Shown: positions 50,118-58,311 of the stretch, in pieces
Layout: the number at the start of each line of letters is the position of its first letter
How positions within the stretch are numbered: the first letter of the stretch is position 1
Origin: an uncultured Pseudoxanthomonas sp.
GTDB lineage: Bacteria; Pseudomonadota; Gammaproteobacteria; Xanthomonadales; Xanthomonadaceae
Length of the DNA stretch: 58,311 nt
NCBI RefSeq assembly: GCF_946886695.1
Contig: NZ_CAMPJD010000024.1
Span: forward strand, 1-58,311
Direction: 5' to 3'
Notes under the pieces: generated by a model
Told to the model about the DNA's origin: nothing
What the model saw: the letters and a program-made list of their open reading frames with translations, nothing else
The model's database searches: none
Position numbers and translations under genes: made by a program

Positions 50118-51515
50118 ATGAGCACCCATCGCGCGATCGATCCCGACCTCCTGCGCCGCTACGACCGGCCGGGGCCCCGCTACACCTCGTACCCGACGGC
50201 GCCGCAGTTCGCCAGCAGCTTCGGCGAGCCGCAGCTTCGCGAAGCGGTCCGCGCCAGCAATGGCGACCCGATCCCGCGCCGGCTGTCGCTCTACGTGCAC
50301 GTGCCGTTCTGCCAGAGCCCCTGCTTCTACTGTGGCTGCAACCGCGTGATCACCCGCGACACCAGCCGCTCCGAGGGCTACCTGGCCCGCCTGTACCGCG
50401 AGATCGCGCTGTACAGCGAGTTGTTCGACCGCGACCGCGAGGTCATCCAGCTGCACTTCGGCGGCGGCACGCCCAATTTCCTGACCCCGGCGCAGTTGCG
50501 TGAAGTCGTGGACTGCCTGCGCAGCCACTTCCGCTTCTCCGACAGCGATAGCCGCGACATCTCGATCGAACTCGATCCCCGCTTCGTCAAGCCGGCAGAC
50601 ATCGCCGAGCTCGCCGACATCGGCTTCAACCGCGCCAGCCTCGGCGTCCAGGACTTCGATCCGGAGGTGCAGCGTGCCGTCAATCGCATCCAGAGCGTGG
50701 AGGAAACCCTCGCCATCATCGAGGCCTGCCGCGCCAACGGCTTCAAGTCGGTCAACGTGGACCTGATCTACGGGCTGCCCAGGCAGACCGTCGAGGGTTT
50801 CTCGCGCACGCTGCAGACGGTGGTCGCCGCACGGCCGGACCGCATCGCGGTGTACGGCTACGCCCACCTGCCCTCGCTGTTCAAGGCGCAGCGCCAGATC
50901 GAGGCCGCCGACCTGCCGACGCCGGAGGCCAAGCTGGGCCTGCTGGAACTGGCGATCGACACGCTGGTCGCGGCCGGCTACGTGTACATCGGCATGGATC
51001 ATTTCGCCCTGCCCGACGACGAACTCGCGCGCGCCCAGGAGCGCGGCGGCCTGCATCGCAACTTCATGGGTTACACGACCCATTCCGACAGCGACCTCGT
51101 GGGCCTGGGCGTCAGCGCAATCAGCCACATCGGCGACAGCTTCAGCCAGAACCCGCGCGACCTGCCCAGCTGGCAGGCGGCCATCGACGACGGGCATCTA
51201 CCGGTGTTCCGCGGCATGCGCCTGAGCGAGGACGACCAGCTGCGCGCCGACCTGATCCAGCAGCTGATGTGCCAGGGCGAAGTGCCGGTGGCCGCGCTGG
51301 AGCGCCGTTACGGCATCATTTTCGACAGCTACTTCGCCGATGCGCTGGAGCGGCTCAAGCCATTGGAGGCCGACGGCCTGGTCCGGCTGGAACGCGAGCG
51401 GATCCGGGTGACCTCGCAGGGCCGGCTGCTGTTGCGTAATATTGCGATGTGCTTCGACCGTTACCTGCCGCCGCCGGACGTGGACACCGTGACCCGGTTC
51501 TCGCGCGCCATCTGA
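50118..51515 (+). CDS. hemN: Oxygen-independent coproporphyrinogen III oxidase
   Basis: This 465-residue radical-SAM enzyme makes protoporphyrinogen IX without oxygen. The N-terminal RYDRPGPRYTSYPTAPQF signature and the [4Fe-4S]/SAM motif CxxxCxxC with the extra cysteine (FCQSPCFYCGCN) are intact, as is FGGGTPNFL. A perfect FNR box lies just upstream, which predicts induction under low oxygen to supply haem for denitrification enzymes. The stop is 4 bp before the fnr start. Confidence 0.96.
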   Translation: MSTHRAIDPDLLRRYDRPGPRYTSYPTAPQFASSFGEPQLREAVRASNGDPIPRRLSLYVHVPFCQSPCFYCGCNRVITRDTSRSEGYLARLYREIALYSELFDRDREVIQLHFGGGTPNFLTPAQLREVVDCLRSHFRFSDSDSRDISIELDPRFVKPADIAELADIGFNRASLGVQDFDPEVQRAVNRIQSVEETLAIIEACRANGFKSVNVDLIYGLPRQTVEGFSRTLQTVVAARPDRIAVYGYAHLPSLFKAQRQIEAADLPTPEAKLGLLELAIDTLVAAGYVYIGMDHFALPDDELARAQERGGLHRNFMGYTTHSDSDLVGLGVSAISHIGDSFSQNPRDLPSWQAAIDDGHLPVFRGMRLSEDDQLRADLIQQLMCQGEVPVAALERRYGIIFDSYFADALERLKPLEADGLVRLERERIRVTSQGRLLLRNIAMCFDRYLPPPDVDTVTRFSRAI

Positions 51516-51519
51516 GCGC

Positions 51520-52299
51520 GTGTCCACCGCGCCCGGTGCGCCTCGCGTGAGCAAGCCGGCCTTTCCCCGTGCCGACGCACGCATCATCGCCGACGACGGC
51601 GACGCGCTGCATTTCTGCTCGACCTGCGCATTTTCCGACGCCTGCCTTTCGCAGGGCATGGACAAGGCCGCGCTCAACGACCTGCACGTGCTGGTGGAAC
51701 ACGTCGGGCCTGTGCACGCGGGCGAACACCTGTTCCGCGAGGGCGACCCCTTCGAGGCGATCGCCGCGGTGCGCGCGGGTACGGTCAAGACCTACGTGGT
51801 GGACCGCGAGGGTCACGAGCACGTGCTCGGTTTCCACCTGCCCGGCGAAGTGATCGGCCTGAGCGCGATCGACGGCGAGCACTATCCCTGCAACGCCGTG
51901 GCCCTGGACACGGTGATGCTGTGCCGCTTCTCCTTCCCGAAGATGGCGGTGCTGGCCACGCGCCTGCCGGGCTTGCAGCGGCACCTGTTCCGCCTCCTGA
52001 GCCGTGACATCGGCCGGGCCGCGCTACTGGCCGGGGACTGGTCGGCGGACCAGCGGATGGCAGCCTTCCTCGTGCAGTTCTCGCAACGCCTGGCGGCACG
52101 GGGTTTTTCCGCCCGCCGCTTCCAGCTGACGATGGCGCGCACCGACATCGCCAACTACCTGCGGCTGGCGCCGGAAACCGTCAGCCGGGTGCTGCGCCGC
52201 TTCCAGACCGAGGGGCTGCTCAAGGTCGATCGGCGCGACGTCGAACTGGTCGGCCGCGAAGCCCTCGAAACCCTCGCCGGGCCCGTGCTGCGCCAGTAG
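51520..52299 (+). CDS. fnr: FNR/ANR-family oxygen-sensing regulator
   Basis: From GTG 51520 this is 259 residues. Four [4Fe-4S] ligands are present at Cys33, Cys36, Cys42 and Cys124, the spacing of E. coli FNR (C-x2-C-x5-C plus a distant Cys). The cAMP-type sensor domain is followed by a Crp-type HTH with recognition helix ETVSRVL, the residues that read TTGAT half-sites. It should activate hemN, norB and nirK when oxygen is low. It lies in an operon with hemN, so it is probably autoregulated through the upstream box. Confidence 0.95.
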   Translation: MSTAPGAPRVSKPAFPRADARIIADDGDALHFCSTCAFSDACLSQGMDKAALNDLHVLVEHVGPVHAGEHLFREGDPFEAIAAVRAGTVKTYVVDREGHEHVLGFHLPGEVIGLSAIDGEHYPCNAVALDTVMLCRFSFPKMAVLATRLPGLQRHLFRLLSRDIGRAALLAGDWSADQRMAAFLVQFSQRLAARGFSARRFQLTMARTDIANYLRLAPETVSRVLRRFQTEGLLKVDRRDVELVGREALETLAGPVLRQ

Positions 52300-52320
52300 C
52301 CCGCGGTTGTTCGCCTCCAA

Positions 52321-52334
52321 TTGATTTGGATCAG
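52321..52334. promoter_or_regulatory. FNR/DNR box upstream of norB
   Basis: TTGAT-TTGG-ATCAG matches the FNR/DNR consensus in nine of ten fixed positions, 55 bp before the norB start and 21 bp after the fnr stop, in a good activator position. Confidence 0.8.
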
Positions 52335-52388
52335 GGCGACGAACCGTCGCCAGGGACACCATGCCGCCATCCCCCGTGGAGAAGCGCC

Positions 52389-54725
52389 ATGAGTTCAACC
52401 CGCAAGCTATGGCTGGGCCTCGCCGCCCTGCTGGTCGCGTCCTTCTCGGTCCTGCTATGGGCCGGGGGCGAGATCTTCAGGGCCGCGCCGCCGATGCCCG
52501 AACGCGTCCTCGCCGAAGACGGCAGCACCGTCTACACCCGCAAGGACATCGAAACCGGACGCCAGGTCTGGCAATCCATCGGCGGCATGCAGCTCGGCTC
52601 GATCTGGGGCCACGGTGGCTACGTGGCGCCGGACTGGAGCGCGGACTGGCTGCACCGCGAATCGGTGCAGGTGCTCGACCTGTGGGCCCGCCGCGAAGGC
52701 AAGGCCCGCTGGAGCGAGCTGCCCGCCGAACGCCAGGCCGCCTTGCAGGCGCGACTGCAGGAGATGATGCGCAAGAACACCTACGACCCCAACGACGGCA
52801 GCATCACCCTCCCTCGTGATCGGGTGGCGGCGCTGTCGAACGTGTCGGCGCATTACGAGAGCCTGTTCGGCAACGACCCAGCGACCGCTGTCCTGCGCGA
52901 AAACTACGCGATGAAGCAGGACACGGTGGACACGCCGGAACACCGCCGCGCGCTCGCCGCCTTCTTCTGGTGGACCGCCTGGGCGGCCACGACCGAGCGC
53001 CTGCCCGATGCCGATACGCTGCAGGACGAAGCCAAGGCCGTCGCCGCCGGACTTCCGGCCGACGCGCGCGTGACCTACACCAACAACTGGCCGCACGAGC
53101 CCCTGGTCGGCAACTCGCCGCCGCCGGCGCTGTTCGGCTGGTCGGTCTTCAGCGTGCTGTTCCTCATCGCGGGCATCGGCTTGCTGGGCTGGTACCACGC
53201 CGCCACCAGCAGCAAGGACGAAGGCCACGTGGTGCCTGCCAGCGACCCGCTGGCGATGCTGCGGATCACCCCGTCCATGCGCGCCACCGCCAAGTACTTC
53301 TGGGTGGTGCTGGCCTTGTTCCTGACCCAGATCCTGCTGGGCGCGATCACCGCGCACTACCAGGTCGAGGGCCAGGATGCGTACGGCTTCGCGCTGTCGG
53401 AGATCCTGCCCTACTCGCTCTCGCGCACCTGGCACACGCAGCTGGCAGTGCTGTGGATCGCGGTCGCGTGGCTGGCCACCGGCCTCTACATCGGCCCGGC
53501 GCTGTCGGGGCATGAACCGAAGTACCAGCGCCTCGGCGTCAACTTCCTGTTCGTCTGCCTGCTGGTCATCGTGGTCGGCTCATTCGCCGGCCAGTGGCTG
53601 GCGGTGATGCAGAAGCTCGGCCTGGAGAGCAACTTCTGGTTCGGCCACCAGGGCTGGGAATACGCCGACATGGGCCGCTTCTGGCAGGTGTTCCTGTTCA
53701 TCGGCTTGATGCTGTGGCTGACCCTGGTCGGCCGTGCGCTGTGGCCGGTGCTCACCGGTCCGTCCGACCATTCCAAGCCGGTCGTGGTGCTGCTGTTCCT
53801 GTCCACCGTGGCGATCGGGTTGTTCTTCGGCGCCGCGCTGATGTGGGGCGAGCACACCCACATCGCCGAGGTCGAGTACTGGCGCTGGTGGCTGGTGCAC
53901 CTGTGGGTCGAAGGCTTCTTCGAGGTGTTCGCCACCGCGGTGATGGCGCTGATCTTCACCCGCCTGGGCCTGATCAAGGCCTCGACGGCCGCCGGCGCGC
54001 TGCTCTTCGCCACCATCGTCTTCATGGCCGGCGGCGTGCTCGGCACCCTGCACCACCTGTACTTCGTCGGCACGCCGACGGCGGTGGTGGCGCTGGGCGC
54101 GAGCTTCAGTGCGCTGGAAGTGGTCCCGCTAGCCTACATCGGCTACGAGGCCTGGCACACCTACAAGCTCGGCCATGCGACGCCGTGGATGGCGCGCTAT
54201 CGCTGGCCGATCCTGTTCTTCATCGCGGTTTCGTTCTGGAACCTGGTGGGCGCCGGCCTGTTCGGCTTCCTGATCAACCCGCCGGTCTCGCTGTACTACA
54301 TGCAGGGCCTCAACCTGACTCCGCTGCACGGCCACACCGCTCTCTTCGGTGTGTACGGAATGTTGGGCGTCGCGCTGATGCTGTTCTGCCTGCGCGGGCT
54401 GCGCGGGCAGATGCGCTGGGACACGCGGCCGCTGAAGCTGGCGTTCTGGGGCCTGAACATCGGCCTGGTGATGATGGCGCTGTTCACCCTGCTGCCGCTG
54501 GGCGTGATGCAACTGCTGGCCACGCTCGAGCACGGTTACGCCTACGCGCGCTCGGCCGAGTTCATGCAGCAGCCGATCGTGGAGATGCTGGTCTGGGCGC
54601 GGGTGCCCGGCGACACCATCTTCAGCGTCGGCGCCGCGTCGCTGGCCTGGTTCGTGCTGCGCTTGTGGGTGGCGCCGGTCCGCGACACGACCGTTGCCCC
54701 GCTCCCGGATGCGATCGAGCCCTGA
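52389..54725 (+). CDS. norB: Quinol-dependent nitric oxide reductase (qNOR)
   Basis: From ATG 52389 this is 778 residues, the length of the single-subunit qNOR. It has a fused N-terminal periplasmic extension without a CxxCH haem-c motif (GGMQLGSIWGHGGYVAPDWSADWLHR, read in parts, near 55-80) and about 14 membrane helices. The catalytic haem/iron region includes WRWWLVHLWVEGFFEVF and LHHLYFVGTP. It reduces NO to N2O with quinol electrons at the inner membrane. A near-perfect FNR/DNR box stands upstream, and nnrS follows after 1 bp. Confidence 0.94.
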   Translation: MSSTRKLWLGLAALLVASFSVLLWAGGEIFRAAPPMPERVLAEDGSTVYTRKDIETGRQVWQSIGGMQLGSIWGHGGYVAPDWSADWLHRESVQVLDLWARREGKARWSELPAERQAALQARLQEMMRKNTYDPNDGSITLPRDRVAALSNVSAHYESLFGNDPATAVLRENYAMKQDTVDTPEHRRALAAFFWWTAWAATTERLPDADTLQDEAKAVAAGLPADARVTYTNNWPHEPLVGNSPPPALFGWSVFSVLFLIAGIGLLGWYHAATSSKDEGHVVPASDPLAMLRITPSMRATAKYFWVVLALFLTQILLGAITAHYQVEGQDAYGFALSEILPYSLSRTWHTQLAVLWIAVAWLATGLYIGPALSGHEPKYQRLGVNFLFVCLLVIVVGSFAGQWLAVMQKLGLESNFWFGHQGWEYADMGRFWQVFLFIGLMLWLTLVGRALWPVLTGPSDHSKPVVVLLFLSTVAIGLFFGAALMWGEHTHIAEVEYWRWWLVHLWVEGFFEVFATAVMALIFTRLGLIKASTAAGALLFATIVFMAGGVLGTLHHLYFVGTPTAVVALGASFSALEVVPLAYIGYEAWHTYKLGHATPWMARYRWPILFFIAVSFWNLVGAGLFGFLINPPVSLYYMQGLNLTPLHGHTALFGVYGMLGVALMLFCLRGLRGQMRWDTRPLKLAFWGLNIGLVMMALFTLLPLGVMQLLATLEHGYAYARSAEFMQQPIVEMLVWARVPGDTIFSVGAASLAWFVLRLWVAPVRDTTVAPLPDAIEP

Positions 54726-54726
54726 G

Positions 54727-55953
54727 ATGGCAGCGACGATGACGGCATTGCCTTCGGTGCGGCGCCTGGGATGGGCGCCGCATCGTCTTCTTTTCTTCGT
54801 CGGCGCCGGCAACCTGTTGCTGGCGATGGGCTGGTGGGGCGCCTGGCTGATCGGCCAGCGCTACCCCGGTGCGGCGACGGTTGGCCAGCCGGAGCTATTC
54901 GCTGGCTGGCTGCACGCTTTCATAATGCAGTACCAGGTGCTGCCGACCTTCATGGCCGGTTTCCTGTTGACGGTGTTCCCGCGCTGGATGGGCTTGCCCG
55001 AGTTGCCGCGCTGGCGCTACGCGCCGGTCGGGCTTGGCTTGCTAGGAGGCCAGGCGGCCACGCTGGCCGGGGCGCTCGGATCCGGCCCCGGCCTGTTCGT
55101 TGGATGGTTGATGACGCTCGCCGGCTGGATCGCCCTGCTGGCCACGCTGGCACCGATGCTTTGGCGTGAACGCGGCATCACCTGGCATGCCCGCGCGATC
55201 GTGATCGCCCTGTCCGCGGGCATGGTGGGCCTGCTGCTGCACGGCGCCTACCTGCTGGGCGGCGCGGCGGTGCTTGGCCTGGCCAGTATCAAGATCGGCA
55301 GCTTGGGCCTGCTGCTGCCGGTTTACCTGGTGGTGGCGCATCGCATGTTCCCGTTCTTCGCCGGAAACGTGGTCGCCGATTACCAACCGTGGCGGCCGCT
55401 CTGGCTGCTGGCTGCCGCCGGTGGGTTGCTGGCACTGCACCTCGCGCTCGAACTGCTGCAACTCCCCGCCTGGGTCTGGCTTCCGGACCTCGGACTGTTC
55501 GCGCTCACCAGCCTGATGTGCTGGCGCTGGTGGCCGCAGGGCCCGATGCCCGGCATCCTGCGCGCGCTCTTCATCGGCCTGGCGTGGTTGCCGATCGCCT
55601 TCGCGCTGTACGCGGGGCAATCCTTTGGCTACCTGGTGACCGGCGTGCTCGCGCTCGGCCGCGCCCCCGCGCATGCGCTCTTCATTGGCTTCTTCGGCAG
55701 CGTGCTGGTGGCGATGGTGACGCGAGTGGCACAGGGCCATTCCGGCCGGCCCATGCGCATGCCCATGATCGGCTGGATCGCTTTCGTCGGCATCCAGGTC
55801 GTCGCCGTGCTGCGCATCGTGGCCGAGTTGTCGGCCGATCCCCTGCCCTGGCACGCAGCCAGCGCACTGGGCTGGCTGCTGGTACTGGCGCCCTGGGCGG
55901 CGCGCCTTGGCTGGATCGTGTTGACGCCGCGGGTGGACGGGAAGCCGGGCTGA
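54727..55953 (+). CDS. nnrS: NnrS family haem-copper membrane protein
   Basis: From ATG 54727 this is 408 residues with about 12 membrane helices. Family hallmarks are PHRLLFFVGAGNLLLAMGWW (20 residues near 16-36), HAFIMQYQVLPTFMAGFLLT and AHRMFPFF with conserved His. NnrS proteins protect against nitrosative stress and are regularly linked to denitrification genes. The start follows the norB stop by one base, and its stop overlaps the SirB2-like start (TGATG), so norB-nnrS-sirB2 is one operon. Confidence 0.93.
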   Translation: MAATMTALPSVRRLGWAPHRLLFFVGAGNLLLAMGWWGAWLIGQRYPGAATVGQPELFAGWLHAFIMQYQVLPTFMAGFLLTVFPRWMGLPELPRWRYAPVGLGLLGGQAATLAGALGSGPGLFVGWLMTLAGWIALLATLAPMLWRERGITWHARAIVIALSAGMVGLLLHGAYLLGGAAVLGLASIKIGSLGLLLPVYLVVAHRMFPFFAGNVVADYQPWRPLWLLAAAGGLLALHLALELLQLPAWVWLPDLGLFALTSLMCWRWWPQGPMPGILRALFIGLAWLPIAFALYAGQSFGYLVTGVLALGRAPAHALFIGFFGSVLVAMVTRVAQGHSGRPMRMPMIGWIAFVGIQVVAVLRIVAELSADPLPWHAASALGWLLVLAPWAARLGWIVLTPRVDGKPG

Positions 55954-56348
55954 TGATCGAGTTCTACCCGCAGATCAAGTCGGTGCACGTGGCGATGGTG
56001 CTGGCGAGCGGTGGGCTGTTCTTCGTGCGCGGGCTGCTGGCCTGGGGCGGACGCGTGAGCATCGCCCGGCATGCGCTGGTGCGTTATGCCTCCTATGCGA
56101 TCGACACCACCTTGCTGACCGCCGCGATGATGCTGCTGACCGTGTTGCCGCGTGAGATGTTTGCCAACGGCTGGCTGCTGGCCAAATTGCTGTTGCTGCC
56201 CTGCTACGTCGTGCTTGGCGTGTTCGCGCTGCGCGAGCGCGGCACCGGTCCGAACCGCGCCTGTTTCATCGCCGCCGCCCTGGTATACGCGGCGATGCTG
56301 GGCATCGCGCGCGCGCACCATCCGCTTGGGCCGCTGGCCCTTCTGTAG
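55953..56348 (+). CDS. SirB2-like inner membrane protein
   Basis: This 131-residue protein has four predicted membrane helices and fits the SirB2 family by layout (EFYPQIKSVHVAMVLASGGLFFVRG at the N-terminus, read in parts, and LLAKLLLLPCYVVLGVFALR in the third helix). SirB2 proteins have no firm biochemical function. The ATG overlaps the nnrS stop, so it is co-expressed with the NO-handling genes. Confidence 0.82.
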   Translation: MIEFYPQIKSVHVAMVLASGGLFFVRGLLAWGGRVSIARHALVRYASYAIDTTLLTAAMMLLTVLPREMFANGWLLAKLLLLPCYVVLGVFALRERGTGPNRACFIAAALVYAAMLGIARAHHPLGPLALL

Positions 56349-56385
56349 CCACTCGCGCAAGGCCTGAGCCGGGCATGAGCCCGGA

Positions 56386-57558
56386 TCAGAGGTGCCGGGT
56401 ACCGCCGCGCTCGAACTGCAGCCACAGCTTGCGCACGTCACGCCCGAAGCCGTTGGCGCGGTAGTCGGCGAACTTCAACAGGCCCGTCCAGCGTGGCCCG
56501 AAGGCGCGTCCCAGGGACAGGTTCCATTCGCGGCCGTAGCGCTGCGATCCCATGTCGGCGCGATAGTCGTGCCAGGCAACCGACCAGGCGAGCTTGCGCG
56601 CCTTGCCGCCTACCGACAGGTAGCCGTCGCGAAGTCCGGACGGTGGCGTGGTGGTGAAGCGGTCGGCCCATCCGTTGAAGGCGTGCAAGGTTGCCAGCGG
56701 GGTCTGTACCGCCGTGACGCCGTTGCCGCCGAGGGTCTCCATGCCCGCCTTCCAGGTCAGGCCGCGAAGTTGCAGGGACGGCTCGACCAGCCAGTACGCA
56801 TGCGAGAACTCGCGTGGATTGTCCGCGTGCTCGCGCTGGCGTGCGGCCTCGACGGTCCAGCCCCATCGACTGCCCGTTCGCGTCCAGCGCAGGCCGGTAG
56901 TGGCAGTCGACGCGGCGGGCAGGTCGCGATCATCGTGGAAATAGGCATACGCCACCACGCTGTCGGCCCCGTGCACCCAGGCACCGCGGAAGAGATGCGA
57001 ATCGAGCGCACGCTCGCGTGCCAGCGGATCGAGTGCGCCATCGCCACTGACCCGGTGCACGCGATCGAGCCATCCGTACTGCATCGTCAGCGACGGCGCC
57101 GGCCGGGCCTCGATCAGCAGCGCATCGAAGGTCTGCTCGTTCTGTCGCCAGCCGACGTTTCCGGTCCAGCGCTGGTTGTCCCAGGCGATGCGTTGCCGGC
57201 CCGCCACGACGGCGGCCTTGGGAGAGCGCCAGCCGATCCAGGCCTGGTTGAGTTCCGCGCCCGGCGGATCGGCGATGGTGGGCCAGGCCGCGCGGCCGTT
57301 GGCGCCACTGTTGTAGTCGCCTGCCGCCGCAATGCCCTCGCCTTCCAACAGCAGCGACCAGTGCGTGCCGAGACTGCCACGGATGGCGGCACGCAGCCGC
57401 GCCGTGCTGGCGTCGGCCTGGTCCGCGAACGCCGCATCCTCAACCCGTTCGTGGCGCAAACGCAGGTTCCACTCCGCCGACCAGTCGGCGGCCTGCACCG
57501 GAGTGCTGGCAAGCAGGCAGGCGCCAAGGGTAATCTTCCAGCGTCGTGTCGAGTCCAT
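56386..57558 (-). CDS. Alginate-export-type outer membrane porin
   Basis: This 390-residue protein has a signal peptide (ITLGACLLASTPVQA) and a mature beta-barrel rich in alternating aromatic/polar strands, ending in LWLQFERGG. It matches the alginate_exp/AlgE-like family, with AGRQRIAWDNQRWTGNVGWR (20 residues near 118-137) as its most typical segment. Homologues accompany denitrification genes in several proteobacteria and may let nitrite or other small anions through. It is divergent from nirK, with two FNR-type boxes between. Confidence 0.82.
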   Translation of the reverse strand: MDSTRRWKITLGACLLASTPVQAADWSAEWNLRLRHERVEDAAFADQADASTARLRAAIRGSLGTHWSLLLEGEGIAAAGDYNSGANGRAAWPTIADPPGAELNQAWIGWRSPKAAVVAGRQRIAWDNQRWTGNVGWRQNEQTFDALLIEARPAPSLTMQYGWLDRVHRVSGDGALDPLARERALDSHLFRGAWVHGADSVVAYAYFHDDRDLPAASTATTGLRWTRTGSRWGWTVEAARQREHADNPREFSHAYWLVEPSLQLRGLTWKAGMETLGGNGVTAVQTPLATLHAFNGWADRFTTTPPSGLRDGYLSVGGKARKLAWSVAWHDYRADMGSQRYGREWNLSLGRAFGPRWTGLLKFADYRANGFGRDVRKLWLQFERGGTRHL

Positions 57559-57611
57559 GGAGCGCTCCGTGATGGAATGTCGGCAGTTTCGGTTCGCTCC
57601 GAGGCGGGAAT

Positions 57612-57625
57612 TTGACTTCGCTCAA
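57612..57625. promoter_or_regulatory. FNR/DNR-like box 1 between porin and nirK
   Basis: TTGAC-TTCG-CTCAA keeps TTGAC and most of GTCAA, with one mismatch, 54 bp from the porin start and 107 bp from nirK. Position suits the porin promoter or a second upstream site for nirK. Confidence 0.6.
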
Positions 57626-57651
57626 ATGCGCGACGCACGGCCGGTCGGTGC

Positions 57652-57665
57652 TTGACCTTCGTCAA
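57652..57665. promoter_or_regulatory. FNR/DNR-like box 2 upstream of nirK
   Basis: TTGAC-CTTC-GTCAA is a perfect dyad of the DNR/NNR-type half-site TTGAC, 67 bp before the nirK start. The difference from TTGAT at hemN and norB suggests that an NO-responsive paralogue (DNR/NNR) rather than FNR may act here. Confidence 0.72.
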
Positions 57666-57731
57666 GGAGCCAGCCATCAGCAAGGATCAGACTGCTATCG
57701 TTGATCCACGACCCACCAAAGGGGACAAGCG

Positions 57732-58311
57732 ATGAAACCTTCATTCAAGCCGGTATTGCTGGCACTCGCGTTCGGCGTGCTGGCGCTGTCGGGCTGCAAG
57801 CGCGACGCATCCGACGATGCGCCGGCCACCGCCCAGGCGCAGAACGACTCCGGCGGCTCGCAGCGCGGCGACTTCGGTCCGCCGCAGGGCCCGGACATCA
57901 AGGCCGTGCTGACCACGCCGCCGCTGGTCCCGCCGGCGACCGGACGCACCAAGCCGGCGCGGGTGATCGTCGAACTCGATGTCGTCGAAAAGGAAATGCC
58001 GATCTCCGAAGGCGTCACCTATACCTTCTGGACCTTCGGCGGCACCGTGCCGGGCAGCTTCATCCGCATCCGCCAGGGCGACACGGTGGTCTTCCACCTG
58101 CGCAACATGCCGGACTCGAAGATGCCGCACAACATCGACCTGCACGGCGTCACCGGTCCCGGCGGCGGCGCGGCCTCCAGCTTCACCGCGCCCGGCCACG
58201 TCAGCCGCTTCACCTTCAAGGCGCTCAACGCCGGCCTGTACGTCTACCACTGCGCCACCGCGCCGGTCGGCATGCACGTGGCCAACGGCATGTACGGCCT
58301 GATCCTGGTCG
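57732..58311 (+). CDS. nirK: Copper nitrite reductase NirK, N-terminal part
   Basis: The gene runs off the window, leaving about 193 residues. It starts with a lipoprotein signal (LALSGCKRD), then a Gly/Ser linker and the first cupredoxin domain. The ligand motif MPHNIDLHG holds the type 1 His, the catalytic Asp and a type 2 His, and [13 protein letters not shown] holds a type 2 His, type 1 Cys, His and Met. It reduces nitrite to NO in the periplasm, feeding the qNOR upstream. A lipidated NirK would be membrane-anchored. Confidence 0.94.
   Translation, partial: MKPSFKPVLLALAFGVLALSGCKRDASDDAPATAQAQNDSGGSQRGDFGPPQGPDIKAVLTTPPLVPPATGRTKPARVIVELDVVEKEMPISEGVTYTFWTFGGTVPGSFIRIRQGDTVVFHLRNMPDSKMPHNIDLHGVTGPGGGAASSFTAPGHVSRFTFKALNAGLYVYHCATAPVGMHVANGMYGLILV

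Noticed and set aside
1..58311. CRISPR arrays, rRNA, tRNA or riboswitches
   Set aside because: No regularly spaced repeats, tRNA cloverleaf sequences or rRNA signatures were seen on either strand by reading.

Overview
The window is GC-rich, densely packed bacterial DNA. Gene content (bamB-der order, a rhodanese-MoeB fusion, deoCAB, nirK with a quinol-type nitric oxide reductase) points to a denitrifying gammaproteobacterium, most likely Lysobacterales/Xanthomonadales. That placement is inferred from protein flavour and gene order only. There are no rRNA or tRNA genes and no CRISPR array.

Region 1 (1-10110) is ordinary chromosome. It holds the end of bamB, der, a tightly overlapping molybdenum-cofactor run (mobA-moeA-moeB), a PAS-GGDEF-LuxR regulator, a small GNAT protein, a Ser/Thr/Asp-rich lipoprotein, and the nucleoside-salvage operon deoC-deoA-deoB. 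Just after deoB lies a sequence that closely resembles the chromosome-dimer-resolution site dif (10143-10170).

Region 2 (about 10197-48587) is a roughly 38-kb Tn7/Tn5053-like transposon. Its machinery is tniA-tniB-tniQ1-tniQ2 at the right end, read inward, plus a third TniQ-family gene at the far left end. An inverted 13-bp motif (12 matches) and repeated GTTCGnG motifs sit near both extremities. Cargo from left to right: small unknown genes, a SEC-C protein and an L,D-transpeptidase; a divergent KfrA-like/tyrosine-recombinase pair around a perfect 13-7-13 palindrome, which looks like a TnpT-rst-TnpS cointegrate-resolution module; a complete type II CBASS operon (capV, DncV-like cyclase, cap2, cap3); a second six-gene operon joining an IetAS-type ATPase/subtilase pair to a CD-NTase, a Cap15-like membrane effector, a secreted phospholipase-C-like protein and an SGNH hydrolase; and a czc/cad Zn-Cd-Co efflux cluster (czcI-like, czcC, czcB, czcA, PII-like, czcD, cadA, DUF3703). 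Two unknown genes and an XRE regulator come before the transposition genes.

Region 3 (48630-58311) is chromosome again. It holds an FAD-linked 2-hydroxyacid dehydrogenase and then an anaerobic/denitrification cluster: hemN, an FNR with four cysteine ligands, norB (qNOR), nnrS and a SirB2-like gene, followed by a divergent porin/nirK pair. FNR/DNR-type boxes stand before hemN, norB and nirK (two copies), so the cluster reads as one oxygen/NO-responsive regulon.

The main novelty candidates are the translationally coupled IetAS + CD-NTase + Cap15 + secreted hydrolases operon, the transposon's position beside a dif-like site, and the use of a TnpS/TnpT-like resolution system by a TniABQ element that carries three TniQ proteins.
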